The translations under genes and the position numbers were made by a program. From Chromobacterium vaccinii (lineage in GTDB: Bacteria; Pseudomonadota; Gammaproteobacteria; Burkholderiales; Chromobacteriaceae), in assembly GCF_000971335.1 (NCBI RefSeq), contig NZ_JZJL01000016.1:1-64000 (forward strand): 64,000 nucleotides of DNA, in the 5' to 3' direction. Below the pieces are notes generated by a model, which saw nothing but the letters and a program-made list of their open reading frames with translations, was not told the origin of the DNA and did no database searches. This document shows positions 29,340 to 38,951 of the stretch, piece by piece. The number at the start of each line of letters is the position of its first letter. Position 1 is the stretch's first letter.

Positions 29340-29956
29340 GCAGCGCGGCGTCGCGCAATCTGTGCCTGTGCCACGGCTGCGGGCTGCTGGTAAGGATCTC
29401 GACGTCCGAGGCCGTCGCCTGTCCGCGCTGCGCGGCTCCGCTGCATCTGCGGCGGCCGGCGGCGCTGCAGCGCTGCTGGGCCTTGCTGCTGGCGGCGATG
29501 ATCAGCTATCTGCCGGCCAATCTGCTGCCCATCATGGAAACCACGGCGCTGACCGGCGTGCAGCGCGACACCATCATGAGCGGCGTGGTCTATCTGTGGA
29601 ACAACGATTCCTGGCCGCTGGCGCTGGTGGTGTTCACCGCCAGCGTGCTGGTGCCGATGCTGAAAATACTGGCCTTGCTGCTGCTGTTATGCAGCGTGCA
29701 GTGGCGCTGGAGCTGGGCGCCGCGCCAGCGCACGCGGCTGTACCGGATGATAGAAGTGATCGGCCCGTGGTCGATGCTGGACATTTTCGTGGTGGCGCTG
29801 ATGGTGGCGCTGGTGCAATGGCAGTCCTTGGCCAGCATCAAGGCCGGGCCAGGCGCGATCGCCTTCGGCGCGGTGGTGGTGCTGACCATGCTGGCCGCGA
29901 TGAGTTTCGATCCCAGGATGATCTGGGACCCCGTAGAGGAACATGATGAGCAGTGA
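29321..29956 (+). CDS. PqiA domain protein, second half
   Basis: The second PqiA unit as a separate 211-residue protein: zinc-ribbon (CHGCGLLVRI ... CPRCAAPLH) and four helices. The ISYLPANLLPIM segment and GPWSMLDIFVVALMVALVQW are characteristic of PqiA/YebS. The ATG at 29321 lies inside the end of the preceding gene. It overlaps pqiB by 14 nt, and it likely forms a heteromeric membrane partner with the first half. Confidence 0.85.
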   Translation: MPHYPLSSAASRNLCLCHGCGLLVRISTSEAVACPRCAAPLHLRRPAALQRCWALLLAAMISYLPANLLPIMETTALTGVQRDTIMSGVVYLWNNDSWPLALVVFTASVLVPMLKILALLLLLCSVQWRWSWAPRQRTRLYRMIEVIGPWSMLDIFVVALMVALVQWQSLASIKAGPGAIAFGAVVVLTMLAAMSFDPRMIWDPVEEHDEQ

Positions 29957-31565
29957 AAATCCGCAAAACCCTCCAGAGCCGGATCTGCCGCAGGCGGTGC
30001 CGGTGCGCCGCGGCCGCTGGGCGCCGTCGCTGGTCTGGCTGATTCCGGTCGTGGCGGCCTTGATAGGCGGCTGGCTGGCGGTGCACGCGGTGTTGTCGCG
30101 CGGCCCCACCATCACCATCTCCTTCCAGAACGCGGAGGGGATAGAAGCCGGCAAGACCCGGATCAAGTACAAGGACGTGGAGATCGGCGAGGTGACCTCA
30201 GTCCAACTCAGCCCCAACCGGCAGGCCATCGTCGCCACCGCGCAGCTTCGCAAGGAGGCCGCCGATTACCTGGCGGAGGACAGCCGTTTCTGGGTGGTGC
30301 GGCCGCGGGTGTCCGGCGGCGGCGTGTCCGGCCTGGGCACGGTGCTGTCCGGCTCCTACATCGGCATGGACATCGGCAAGAGCGAGGCGCGGAAGGCCGA
30401 TTTCGTCGGCCTGGAGACGCCCCCCATCATCAACGCCGACCTGCCGGGCCAGACCTTCACGCTGCGCGCGGACAATCTGGGGTCGCTGAACACTGGCTCG
30501 CCGGTGTATTTCCGCCGGGTGCCGGTGGGACAAGTAGTCGGCTACGAGCTGGACCCCAAGGGCGGCTACGTCAAGGTGGCCGTCTTCATCAACGCGCCTT
30601 ATGACCATTTCGTGTCCGCCAACAGCCGCTTCTGGCACGCCAGCGGCGTCGACGTGTCGCTGAGCGCCAACGGCCTCAACGTCAGCACCCAGTCGCTGGC
30701 GGCGATCGCGCTGGGCGGCATCGCCTTCGAGACGCCGCTGGCCGACAATGCCGGCATTCCGCTGTCGGACCGCAATTTCATCCTGCACGATACCCGCGAC
30801 AGGGCGCTGCAGAATCCGGACCGCGAGATGCAGCCGTTCCGCCTGCGTTTCCGCCAGTCGCTGCGCGGGCTGAGCGTCGGCGCGCCCGTTGACTTCCGCG
30901 GCATCACGATAGGCGAAGTGACGGCGATAGGCGTGCAGTACGTGCAGGACCGCAAGGACTTCGACATGACGGTGGATATCCGCACCTATCCCAGCCGGCT
31001 GGACAGCCTGTCGCGCGGCGGCCGCATCACCGGCAAGCTGTCGCCGCAGGCGTTGGTGGCCAACGGCATGCGCGCCCAACTGCGCTCCGGCAACCTGATC
31101 ACCGGCCAGTTGTACGTGGCGCTGGACTTCTTCCGCGACGCGCCGCCGGCCCGGCTGGTGGTGAAGGGCGGGGTGCCCGAGCTGCCGACCATTCCGGGCG
31201 ACCTGGAAGAGCTGCAGCGGGTGTTGCAGCGCATCGTCAAGAAACTGGACGCGGTGCCGTTCGACAGCATAGGCAAGGAGGCCGACGCCTCGCTGAAATC
31301 GCTGCACCAGACGCTGGACAGCGTAAAGCGGCTCAGCGACGGCCTGAATAACCAGACGGTGCCGCAAGCGAGCAAGACGCTGGAGCAGTTGCAGCAGACG
31401 CTGGAGGCCACCCGCCAGACCATGCGCGCCGATTCGCCGCTGCAACAGGACATGCGCTCCGCCGCGCAGGAAGTGAAGGAGACCGCGCGCAGCTTCCGCG
31501 CGCTGGCCGATTATCTGGACCGCCATCCCGAGGCGCTGGTGCGCGGCAAGGAGGCGCAGCCATGA
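29943..31565 (+). CDS. pqiB: MCE-domain lipid transport protein PqiB
   Basis: Periplasm-spanning, membrane-anchored protein of 540 residues. One N-terminal transmembrane helix (about residues 28-50) is followed by three MCE domains, each opening with a recognisable segment (ITISFQNAEGIEAGKTRIKYKDVEIG; FTLRADNLGSLNTGSPVYFRRVPVG; RFRQSLRGLSVGAPVDFRGITIG), then a long helical region that forms the tube in PqiB. It carries phospholipids between inner and outer membranes. It is co-transcribed with the split pqiA genes and the pqiC lipoprotein gene. Confidence 0.93.
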   Translation: MMSSENPQNPPEPDLPQAVPVRRGRWAPSLVWLIPVVAALIGGWLAVHAVLSRGPTITISFQNAEGIEAGKTRIKYKDVEIGEVTSVQLSPNRQAIVATAQLRKEAADYLAEDSRFWVVRPRVSGGGVSGLGTVLSGSYIGMDIGKSEARKADFVGLETPPIINADLPGQTFTLRADNLGSLNTGSPVYFRRVPVGQVVGYELDPKGGYVKVAVFINAPYDHFVSANSRFWHASGVDVSLSANGLNVSTQSLAAIALGGIAFETPLADNAGIPLSDRNFILHDTRDRALQNPDREMQPFRLRFRQSLRGLSVGAPVDFRGITIGEVTAIGVQYVQDRKDFDMTVDIRTYPSRLDSLSRGGRITGKLSPQALVANGMRAQLRSGNLITGQLYVALDFFRDAPPARLVVKGGVPELPTIPGDLEELQRVLQRIVKKLDAVPFDSIGKEADASLKSLHQTLDSVKRLSDGLNNQTVPQASKTLEQLQQTLEATRQTMRADSPLQQDMRSAAQEVKETARSFRALADYLDRHPEALVRGKEAQP

Positions 31566-32155
31566 TGATGAAAACGATGTTCGCCGCGGCCATGATCGCG
31601 GCGCTGGCGGGCTGCGCGTCGCCGCAGTCGCGCTTTTACGGGCTTGACGCGCCGGCCGCGCCGCAGGCGAAGGCGCAATTCGGCAAGCGGGTGCTGCTGG
31701 GGCCGGTGAGCCTGCCGGCGGCGCTGGATCGCCCCCAGCTGGTGATGGACATGGGCGGTGGCGAGCTGAAGCTGCAGGAGTTCGAACGCTGGAGCGCGCC
31801 GCTGGACCGGTTGCTGGCGCAACGGCTCAGCCAGGGCGTGGCGCGCGCCAGCGGCGTGGCCAGCGTCTATGCCTACCCGCAGCCGGGCATGGACGGCGGC
31901 GATCTGCGCATCGCCGTCGACGTGCGCGGCCTCAGCCTGAAGCCGGGCCAGGGCGCGGCGCTGGAGGCGGCGTGGCAGCTGCAGAGCGCGGCCGACGGCA
32001 AGATACTGGCCCGCGGCGGCTTCAGCCGCAGCCAGGCGGTGGCGTCTAGCGAGCCGGGCGCGCTGTTGGCCGGCTTGCAGACCTTGCTGGATGGCCTGGC
32101 CGCAGACATCGCCGCGCCGCTGGTCCAGCATCCGGAATGGTGGCGCGCGGGCTGA
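31562..32155 (+). CDS. pqiC: PqiC-type outer-membrane lipoprotein
   Basis: A 197-residue lipoprotein with a signal peptide ending in the lipobox LAGC, followed by a PqiC/YmbA-like domain (SRFYGLDAP, RPQLVMDMGGGELKLQEFERWSAPLD). It caps the PqiB tube at the outer membrane. Its ATG overlaps the pqiB stop by 4 nt. A CTCCC/GGGAG dyad just after the stop lacks a T-run. Confidence 0.87.
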   Translation: MMMKTMFAAAMIAALAGCASPQSRFYGLDAPAAPQAKAQFGKRVLLGPVSLPAALDRPQLVMDMGGGELKLQEFERWSAPLDRLLAQRLSQGVARASGVASVYAYPQPGMDGGDLRIAVDVRGLSLKPGQGAALEAAWQLQSAADGKILARGGFSRSQAVASSEPGALLAGLQTLLDGLAADIAAPLVQHPEWWRAG

Positions 32156-32302
32156 TCTCCCCCATTGGGAGTAGCCGGCCCCGGCCGTAAGGGTTAATCC
32201 GCCTCGTCCGTTGGCAGGCTGATAATCCTGCGACAGACGAATACCAGCCCGCGCCGCCGTCGCTTATCGTGGCAACCATGACCACTCCATGGGTATGGCG
32301 CC

Positions 32303-33580
32303 ATGACTTCCCCGACATTCAAACGCTACAGCGTGCTGGCCAGCAGCACGCTGGCCTTCACCCTCTGCTTCATGGTCTGGATGATGTTCGCGGTGCTGGG
32401 CATCCCGATCAAGCAGCAGCTGGGCCTCAATGAAACCGAATTCGGCATCCTGGCGGCGACGCCGGTGCTGACCGGCTCGCTGATCCGCGTGCCGCTGGGC
32501 ATCTGGACCGACCGCTATGGCGGCCGCCCGGTATTGTTCGCGCTGATGCTCAGCTGCGTGATTCCCATCTACCTGATGCAATTCGCCAGCGCCTACTGGC
32601 AGTTCCTGCTGGCCGGCTTGTTCGTCGGTCTGGCCGGCGGCTCGTTCTCGGTCGGCACGCCCTATGTGGCGCGCTGGTTCCGCAAGGAGCAGCAGGGTCT
32701 GGCCATGGGCATCTTCGGCGCCGGCAACGCCGGTTCGGCCTTGACCAAGCTGGTGGCGCCGGCGCTGATCGTAGCCTGGGGCTGGCAGAGCGTGCCCACC
32801 GCGTACGCGCTGATCATGCTGGCCGCCGCCATCCTGTTCTGGCTGTTCTCATTCAGCGATCCGGCGCACAAGGCGCCGTCCACCATCACGCTGCGCCAGC
32901 AACTGGCGCTGATGAAGCACCCGGCGGTGCTGCGCTATTGCCAGTACTACTCGGTGGTGTTCGGCGGCTACGTGGCGCTGGCGCTGTGGATGACCAAGTA
33001 CTACGTCGGCGAATACGGGCTGGACCTGAAGCACGCGGCGCTGCTGGCGGCCTGCTTCTCCCTGCCGGGAGGCGTGTTGCGCGCGGCGGGCGGTTATCTG
33101 TCCGACCGTTTCGGCCCCCACGTGGTCACCTGGGCGGTGATGTGGGTGTGCTGGGTGGCCTTCTTCCTGTTGTCCTATCCGCAGACCGAGATGCGCGTCG
33201 CCACGGTGAACGGGCCGATGAGCCTGCACATCGGCCTCAACGTTTACCTGTTCACCGGCCTGCTGTTCCTGGTGGGGGTGGCGATGGCCATCGGCAAGGC
33301 ATCGGTGTTCAAGTTCATCGCCGACGAGTTCCCAGACTCCATCGGCGCGGTGTCCGGCGTGGTGGGCCTGTCCGGCGGCCTGGGCGGCTTCCTGCTGCCC
33401 ATCCTGTTCGGCGTGCTGCTGGATCTGACCGGCGTCCGTTCCAGCGCCTTCATGCTGCTGTACGGCACGGTGTGCGTCAGCCTGGTGTGGATGCATTTTT
33501 CCTTCAAATCGGCGGCTAAGGCCAAGGCGCGCGCGGCCGCGCCGGTCCATCCCATTCCCTTGACGAGCGAGCGCGGCTGA
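32303..33580 (+). CDS. narK1: Nitrate/nitrite transporter, NarK type I
   Basis: Major facilitator protein of 425 residues and 12 predicted helices. The nitrate/nitrite porter signature is present: GxxxGTP-like motif GGSFSVGTPYVARWFRK and FGAGNAGSALTK. The pairing of type I (nitrate:proton symport) and type II (nitrate/nitrite exchange) is known from Paracoccus and Pseudomonas; here type I comes first and type II follows 20 nt later. It begins the narK1-narK2-narGHJI region and likely responds to NarXL and anaerobiosis. Confidence 0.9.
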   Translation: MTSPTFKRYSVLASSTLAFTLCFMVWMMFAVLGIPIKQQLGLNETEFGILAATPVLTGSLIRVPLGIWTDRYGGRPVLFALMLSCVIPIYLMQFASAYWQFLLAGLFVGLAGGSFSVGTPYVARWFRKEQQGLAMGIFGAGNAGSALTKLVAPALIVAWGWQSVPTAYALIMLAAAILFWLFSFSDPAHKAPSTITLRQQLALMKHPAVLRYCQYYSVVFGGYVALALWMTKYYVGEYGLDLKHAALLAACFSLPGGVLRAAGGYLSDRFGPHVVTWAVMWVCWVAFFLLSYPQTEMRVATVNGPMSLHIGLNVYLFTGLLFLVGVAMAIGKASVFKFIADEFPDSIGAVSGVVGLSGGLGGFLLPILFGVLLDLTGVRSSAFMLLYGTVCVSLVWMHFSFKSAAKAKARAAAPVHPIPLTSERG

Positions 33581-33600
33581 ACGCGGCGCGGGAGACATTC

Positions 33601-34980
33601 ATGACTTATCTGATCAAACACTGGGAGCCGGAGTCGACCTCGTTCTGGCAGCAGAAAGGCCGCGCGGTGGCGCGGCGCAACCTGTGGATATCGATTCCGG
33701 CGCTGACGCTGGCTTTCGCGATCTGGCAGGTATGGAGCGTGGCGGTGCTGAACATGCCGAATATCGGCTTCGGCTACAGCCAGAACCAGCTGTTCTGGCT
33801 GGCGGCGCTGCCGGCCTTGTCCGGCGCCACGCTGCGCATCTTTTACTCCTTCATGGTGCCGGTGTTCGGCGGCCGCAAGTGGACGGCGATTTCCACCGCC
33901 AGCTTGCTGATTCCCGCGGTGGGCATCGGTTTCGCGGTGCAGGACCCCAGCACCAGCTATGTCACCATGGTGACGCTGGCGCTGTTGTGCGGCTTCGGCG
34001 GCGGCAACTTTAGCTCCAGCATGGCCAATATCAGCTTCTTCTTCCCCAAGGCGGAGAAGGGCACCGCTCTGGGCCTGAACGCCGGCCTGGGCAATCTGGG
34101 CGTGTCCATCGTGCAGTTCGTGGTGCCCATCGTCATCACCATGGGCCTGTTCGGCCAGCTGGGCGGCGATCCGCAGCATTGGGCGAAGGGCGCGCTGTCC
34201 AAGCAGATGTGGCTGCAGAACGCCGGCTTCGTCTGGGTGCCGTTCATCGCCGTGTCGGCGCTGGCGGCCTGGTTCGGCATGAACGACCTGGCCTCGGCCA
34301 AGTCTTCGTTCTCCGAGCAGGCGGTGATCTTCACCCGCAAGCATAACTGGCTGATGTGCTGGCTGTACGTGGGCACCTTCGGCTCCTTCATCGGCTTCTC
34401 CGCCGGCTTTCCGTTGCTGGTGAAAGGCCAGTTTCCCGAAATCGACCCCACCCGTTACGCCTTCCTCGGCCCCCTGGTCGGCGCGCTGACCCGTCCGCTG
34501 GGCGGCTGGCTGGCTGACAAGATAGGCGGCGCCAAGGTGACGCAGGCTGCGTTTTCGTTGATGGTACTGGGCGTGCTGGGCGTGATCTTCTTCCTGCCGC
34601 ACGGCGGCCAGGGCGGCAGTTTCACCGGCTTCTTCGCGATGTTCCTGTGCCTGTTCGCGCTGACGGGGATCGGCAACGGCTCCACCTTCATGCAGGTGCC
34701 GGCTATTTTCCTGACGCTGCATCAGCGCATGGCTGGACCCGGCGAGGCGGCGCAGAAGCAGGCGACGCAAGACGCCACCCGCGAAGCGGCGGCGGTGCTG
34801 GGCTTCACCAGCGCCATTGGTGCCTACGGCGGCTTCTTCATTCCCAAGAGCTACGGCACCTCGATCGCGATGACCGGCGGCGTGGAGGCGGCGCTGTACG
34901 TGTTCATCGCCTTCTACCTGAGCTGCCTGGCGATCAACGGCTGGTACTACGCCCGCAAGAAGGCGGAGGTGCGCTGCTGA
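33601..34980 (+). CDS. narK2: Nitrate/nitrite transporter, NarK type II
   Basis: Nitrate/nitrite antiporter of the major facilitator superfamily, 459 residues, 12 helices. The type II NarK features GFGGGNFSSSMANISFFFPKAEKGTALGLNAGLGNLGVS and GFTSAIGAYGGFFIPKSYG are present. It exchanges cytoplasmic nitrite for external nitrate during nitrate respiration. It is 20 nt downstream of narK1 and is followed by a terminator, so narG needs its own promoter. Confidence 0.93.
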   Translation: MTYLIKHWEPESTSFWQQKGRAVARRNLWISIPALTLAFAIWQVWSVAVLNMPNIGFGYSQNQLFWLAALPALSGATLRIFYSFMVPVFGGRKWTAISTASLLIPAVGIGFAVQDPSTSYVTMVTLALLCGFGGGNFSSSMANISFFFPKAEKGTALGLNAGLGNLGVSIVQFVVPIVITMGLFGQLGGDPQHWAKGALSKQMWLQNAGFVWVPFIAVSALAAWFGMNDLASAKSSFSEQAVIFTRKHNWLMCWLYVGTFGSFIGFSAGFPLLVKGQFPEIDPTRYAFLGPLVGALTRPLGGWLADKIGGAKVTQAAFSLMVLGVLGVIFFLPHGGQGGSFTGFFAMFLCLFALTGIGNGSTFMQVPAIFLTLHQRMAGPGEAAQKQATQDATREAAAVLGFTSAIGAYGGFFIPKSYGTSIAMTGGVEAALYVFIAFYLSCLAINGWYYARKKAEVRC

Positions 34981-35032
34981 GCGGGCGGCGCTTGCTGGCC
35001 GGGCATTGCAGCCTATGGCTTGGATGGCATCG

Positions 35033-35057
35033 AAAGGGCGCCCGCGGGCGCCTTTTT
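35033..35057 (+). terminator. Terminator of narK1-narK2
   Basis: A GC-rich hairpin (GCGCCC / GGGCGC core, extended by GG/CC and A/T pairs) followed by TTTTT, 53 nt after narK2. Confidence 0.8.
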
Positions 35058-35085
35058 CACGTCCGGCTTTCGTTCTACCACGGAC

Positions 35086-35101
35086 TACTCCTTAAGGCTT
35101 A
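35086..35101 (+). promoter_or_regulatory. Candidate NarL site upstream of narG
   Basis: TACTCCT, TA spacer, AGGCTTA. The left heptamer matches the NarL consensus TACYYMT exactly; the right half matches AKRRGTA at 5 of 7 positions in the usual 7-2-7 arrangement. It lies ~150 nt before narG, and narXL is in the same window. Binding is inference. Confidence 0.45.
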
Positions 35102-35252
35102 GCTGGCCCCCTCCCTCTGCCGGTGCCATTCACCCCTACTGGCCGATTGGGCCGCTTGCGGGCGGAAGGTAGGCTAAGAACCATCGCAACCAGTACCGGC
35201 AGCCGGGCGGCGGCGACGCAGAGCAGGGTTCCCCGGCGCGCATGGAGGCAAG

Positions 35253-38200
35253 ATGAGCCATTTTCTCGACAGACTGAATTTCCTCGGCAAGGTGAAAAGC
35301 ACCTTCGCCGACGGCCACGGCGCGGTGGTGAATGAAGACCGCGGCTGGGAAGACGCGTACCGCCAGCGCTGGCAGCACGACAAGATCGTTCGCTCCACCC
35401 ACGGCGTCAACTGCACCGGCTCCTGCAGCTGGAAGGTGTATGTGAAGAGCGGCCTGATCACCTGGGAAACCCAGCAGACCGACTATCCGCGCACCCGCCC
35501 CGATCTGCCCAACCACGAACCGCGCGGCTGTCCGCGCGGCGCGTCTTACAGTTGGTACGTGTATTCCGCCCAGCGCGTCAAATATCCGATGCTGCGCGGC
35601 GAACTGGCCCGGATGTGGCGCGACGCGCGCAAGAGCCTGAGCCCGGTCGAGGCCTGGGAAAAGATCAGCCAGACGCCTGAGCTCGCCAAGCAATACAAGT
35701 CCGCGCGCGGCCAGGGCGGTTTCGTCCGCGCCAGCTGGGACGAGGCCAACGAGATCGTCGCCGCCGCCAACGCCTTCACCATCAAGAAATTCGGTCCGGA
35801 CCGCGTGGTCGGCTTTTCGCCGATCCCGGCGATGTCCATGGTGTCCTACGCCGCCGGCAGCCGCTACCTCAGCCTGATCGGCGGCGTGCCGCTGTCGTTC
35901 TACGACTGGTATTGCGACCTGCCGCCGGCCAGCCCGCAGACCTGGGGCGAGCAGACCGACGTGGCCGAGTCCGCCGACTGGTACAACTCCACTTACCTGA
36001 TGGTGTGGGGCTCCAACGTGCCGATGACCCGCACCCCGGACGCCCACTTCTACACCGAGGTGCGCTACAAGGGCACCAAGACGGTGGCGGTGTCGTCCGA
36101 CTTCGGCGAAATGGCCAAGTTCGGCGACATCTGGCTGGCGCCCAAGCAGGGCACCGACGCCGCGCTGGCGATGGCGATGGGGCACGTGATCTTCAAGGAA
36201 TTCCATCTCGACCAGCCGTCCGCCTACTTCACCGACTACATCCGCCGCTACACCGACATGCCGATGCTGGTGACGCTCAAGCGCGACGGCGAGCGCTGGC
36301 TGCCGGACTATTTCCTGCGCGCCTCGCATCTTGACGGCCAGTTGGGCGAGGACAACAACCCGGACTGGAAAACCCTGCTGATCGACGAGGCCAGCGGCGA
36401 CATCGTCGCGCCCAATGGATCGATCGGCTTCCGCTGGGGCCAGGCCGAGGGCAAAACCGGCAAGTGGAATCTGGAGCAGAAGGCCGAGGGCGCGCGCGAG
36501 GTGTCGGGCCGCTTGTCGCTGATCGAGCATCGCGATGAAGTGGTCGGCGTCGGCTTCCCGTATTTCGGTTCCGAGCACGATGAATTGCTGACCCGCAATG
36601 TGCCGGCCAAGCGCGTCAAGCTTGCCGACGGCGGCGAGGCGCTGGTGGCCACGGTGTTCGACTTGATGGCCGCCAACTACGGCCTGGACCGCGGCCTGGG
36701 CGGAGGCAACCTCGCCATCGACTACATGGACGACGTACCGTACACGCCGGCCTGGCAGCAAAAACATACTGGCGTGAAGCCGGAGCTGGTGATCCAGGTG
36801 GCGCGCGAGTTCGCGAAGAACGCCGACCAGACCCAGGGCAAGTCGATGGTCATCGTCGGCGCGGCGCTGAACCACTGGTACCACATGGACATGACCTACC
36901 GCGGCATCATCAATATGCTGATGCTGTGCGGTTGCATCGGCCAGTCCGGCGGCGGCTGGTGCCACTACGTCGGCCAAGAAAAGCTGCGGCCGCAAACCGG
37001 CTGGGCGCCGCTGGCCTTCGCCGGCGACTGGAACCGCCCGGCGCGGCAGATGAACGGCACCAGCTTCTTCTACGCCCATACCAGCCAGTGGCGGCATGAA
37101 AAACTGGGCGTGGGCGAGATCCTGTGCCCGACCGCCGACGGCAAGATGGCGGACATGGCGCTGATCGACTACAACGCCAAGGCAGAGCGGATGGGCTGGC
37201 TGCCGTCCGCGCCGCAGCTGTCCGCCAACCCGCTGGACATCACCCGCGCCGCCGCCGAGGCGGGGCTGGACCCGGTCGCCTATACCGTGGATGGTTTGAA
37301 ATCGGGCCGGCTGGACATGGCCTGCAACGATCCGGACAACCCGCAGAATTTCCCGCGCAACATGTTCGTGTGGCGCTCCAACATCCTGGGCAGCTCCGGC
37401 AAGGGCCACGAGTACTTCCTCAAATACCTGCTGGGCACCCAAAACGCGGTGCTGGGCTCGGAAGACGAATGCATCAAGCCGAGCGAAATCACCGTGCGTC
37501 CGGCCGCCGAGGGCAAGCTGGACCTGATGGTGGTGCTGGACTTCCGCATGTCCACCACCTGCCTGTACGGCGACATCGTGCTGCCCACCGCCACCTGGTA
37601 CGAGAAGGACGACCTCAACACCTCAGACATGCACCCCTTCATCCATCCGCTGTCCGAGGCCGTGCAGCCCTTGTGGCAGGCCAGGAGCGATTGGGAAATC
37701 TACAAGGGCTTCGCCAAGAGCCTGTCCGAGATCGGCAAGGATTATCTGGGCACGCAGAAGGACCTGGTGCTGACGCCGCTGATGCACGACAGCCCGCAGG
37801 AATTGGGCCAGCCTTTCGACCCCAAGGACTGGAAGAAAGGCGAGTGCGAGCCGGCGCCGGGCAAGACCATGCCGGCGATGACGGTGGTGGAGCGCGACTA
37901 CGGCGCGATCTACGACAAGTTCACCACCATCGGTCCGCTGCTGGAAAAGGCCGGCAATGGTGGCAAGGGCATAGGCTGGAAGACCGCGCACGAGGTGGAC
38001 ATTCTGCGCGGCCTGAACCAGGTGGCGCAATCGGGCGCCGGCAAGGGCCAGCCCCGCCTGGAGACCGCCATCGACGCCGCAGAGATGATTCTGACGCTGG
38101 CGCCGGAGACCAACGGCCATGTGGCGGTGAAAGCCTGGGACGCACTGTCCAAGATCACCGGCCGCGACCATACACACCTTGCCCGCCCGCGAGAGCATGA

Positions 38201-38951
38201 CACCATCCGTTTCCGCGACGTGCAGGCGCAGCCGCGCAAGATCATTTCCTCGCCGACCTGGTCCGGCCTGGAAAGCGAGGAAGTCAGCTACAACGCGGGT
38301 TACACCAATGTCCACGAGCTGATTCCGTGGCGCACGCTGACTGGCCGCCAGCAGTTTTACCAGGACCACCAGTGGATGCGGGCTTTCGGCGAGGGATTAT
38401 GTGTGTATAAGCCGGCGGTCGATCTGAAGACCACGCAGGCGGTGTTGGGCAAGCACGGCAACGGCAATCATGAGCTGGTGCTGAACTTCATCACCCCGCA
38501 CCAGAAATGGGGCATACACAGCACCTATTCCGACAATCTGCGCATGCTGACGCTCAGCCGCGGCGGGCCCCACGTCTGGCTGTCCGAGATCGACGCCGCC
38601 AAGGCCGGCATCGCCGACAACGACTGGATCGAGGTGTTCAACGTCAACGGCACGCTGACTGCCCGCGCGGTGGTGTCGCAGCGGGTGCCGGAAGGCATGA
38701 CGCTGATGTACCACGCCCAGGAGAAGATCGTGAACGTGCCGGGCGCCGAAGTGTCCGGCAAGCGCGGCGGCATTCACAACTCGGTGACCCGGACCGTGAC
38801 CAAGCCCACCCACATGATAGGCGGCTACGCCCAGCTGTCTTGGGGCTTCAATTACTACGGCACGGTGGGCGCCAACCGCGACGAGTTCGTGGTGGTGCGC
38901 AAGATGGACAAAGTCGACTGGATGGACGTTCCGGCGGGAGAGAAGCAATGA
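35253..38951 (+). CDS. narG: Respiratory nitrate reductase alpha subunit
   Basis: Catalytic molybdenum subunit of membrane-bound nitrate reductase, 1,232 residues. It reduces nitrate to nitrite in the cytoplasm with electrons from quinol. The N-terminal FS0 iron-sulfur site has a His and three Cys (HGVNCTGSCSWKVY ... GCPRG). The molybdopterin region has the YNSTYLMVWGSNVPMTRTPDAHF segment. No twin-arginine signal is seen, as expected for the cytoplasm-facing enzyme. The start is ATG 35253 with GGAGG upstream. Its stop overlaps the narH start (ATGA). Confidence 0.97.
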   Translation: MSHFLDRLNFLGKVKSTFADGHGAVVNEDRGWEDAYRQRWQHDKIVRSTHGVNCTGSCSWKVYVKSGLITWETQQTDYPRTRPDLPNHEPRGCPRGASYSWYVYSAQRVKYPMLRGELARMWRDARKSLSPVEAWEKISQTPELAKQYKSARGQGGFVRASWDEANEIVAAANAFTIKKFGPDRVVGFSPIPAMSMVSYAAGSRYLSLIGGVPLSFYDWYCDLPPASPQTWGEQTDVAESADWYNSTYLMVWGSNVPMTRTPDAHFYTEVRYKGTKTVAVSSDFGEMAKFGDIWLAPKQGTDAALAMAMGHVIFKEFHLDQPSAYFTDYIRRYTDMPMLVTLKRDGERWLPDYFLRASHLDGQLGEDNNPDWKTLLIDEASGDIVAPNGSIGFRWGQAEGKTGKWNLEQKAEGAREVSGRLSLIEHRDEVVGVGFPYFGSEHDELLTRNVPAKRVKLADGGEALVATVFDLMAANYGLDRGLGGGNLAIDYMDDVPYTPAWQQKHTGVKPELVIQVAREFAKNADQTQGKSMVIVGAALNHWYHMDMTYRGIINMLMLCGCIGQSGGGWCHYVGQEKLRPQTGWAPLAFAGDWNRPARQMNGTSFFYAHTSQWRHEKLGVGEILCPTADGKMADMALIDYNAKAERMGWLPSAPQLSANPLDITRAAAEAGLDPVAYTVDGLKSGRLDMACNDPDNPQNFPRNMFVWRSNILGSSGKGHEYFLKYLLGTQNAVLGSEDECIKPSEITVRPAAEGKLDLMVVLDFRMSTTCLYGDIVLPTATWYEKDDLNTSDMHPFIHPLSEAVQPLWQARSDWEIYKGFAKSLSEIGKDYLGTQKDLVLTPLMHDSPQELGQPFDPKDWKKGECEPAPGKTMPAMTVVERDYGAIYDKFTTIGPLLEKAGNGGKGIGWKTAHEVDILRGLNQVAQSGAGKGQPRLETAIDAAEMILTLAPETNGHVAVKAWDALSKITGRDHTHLARPREHDTIRFRDVQAQPRKIISSPTWSGLESEEVSYNAGYTNVHELIPWRTLTGRQQFYQDHQWMRAFGEGLCVYKPAVDLKTTQAVLGKHGNGNHELVLNFITPHQKWGIHSTYSDNLRMLTLSRGGPHVWLSEIDAAKAGIADNDWIEVFNVNGTLTARAVVSQRVPEGMTLMYHAQEKIVNVPGAEVSGKRGGIHNSVTRTVTKPTHMIGGYAQLSWGFNYYGTVGANRDEFVVVRKMDKVDWMDVPAGEKQ

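Noticed and set aside
32156-32175. CTCCC/GGGAG dyad just after pqiC as a NarL site for narK1
   Set aside because: The half-sites cannot be aligned to the TACYYMT-N2-AKRRGTA spacing without several mismatches.
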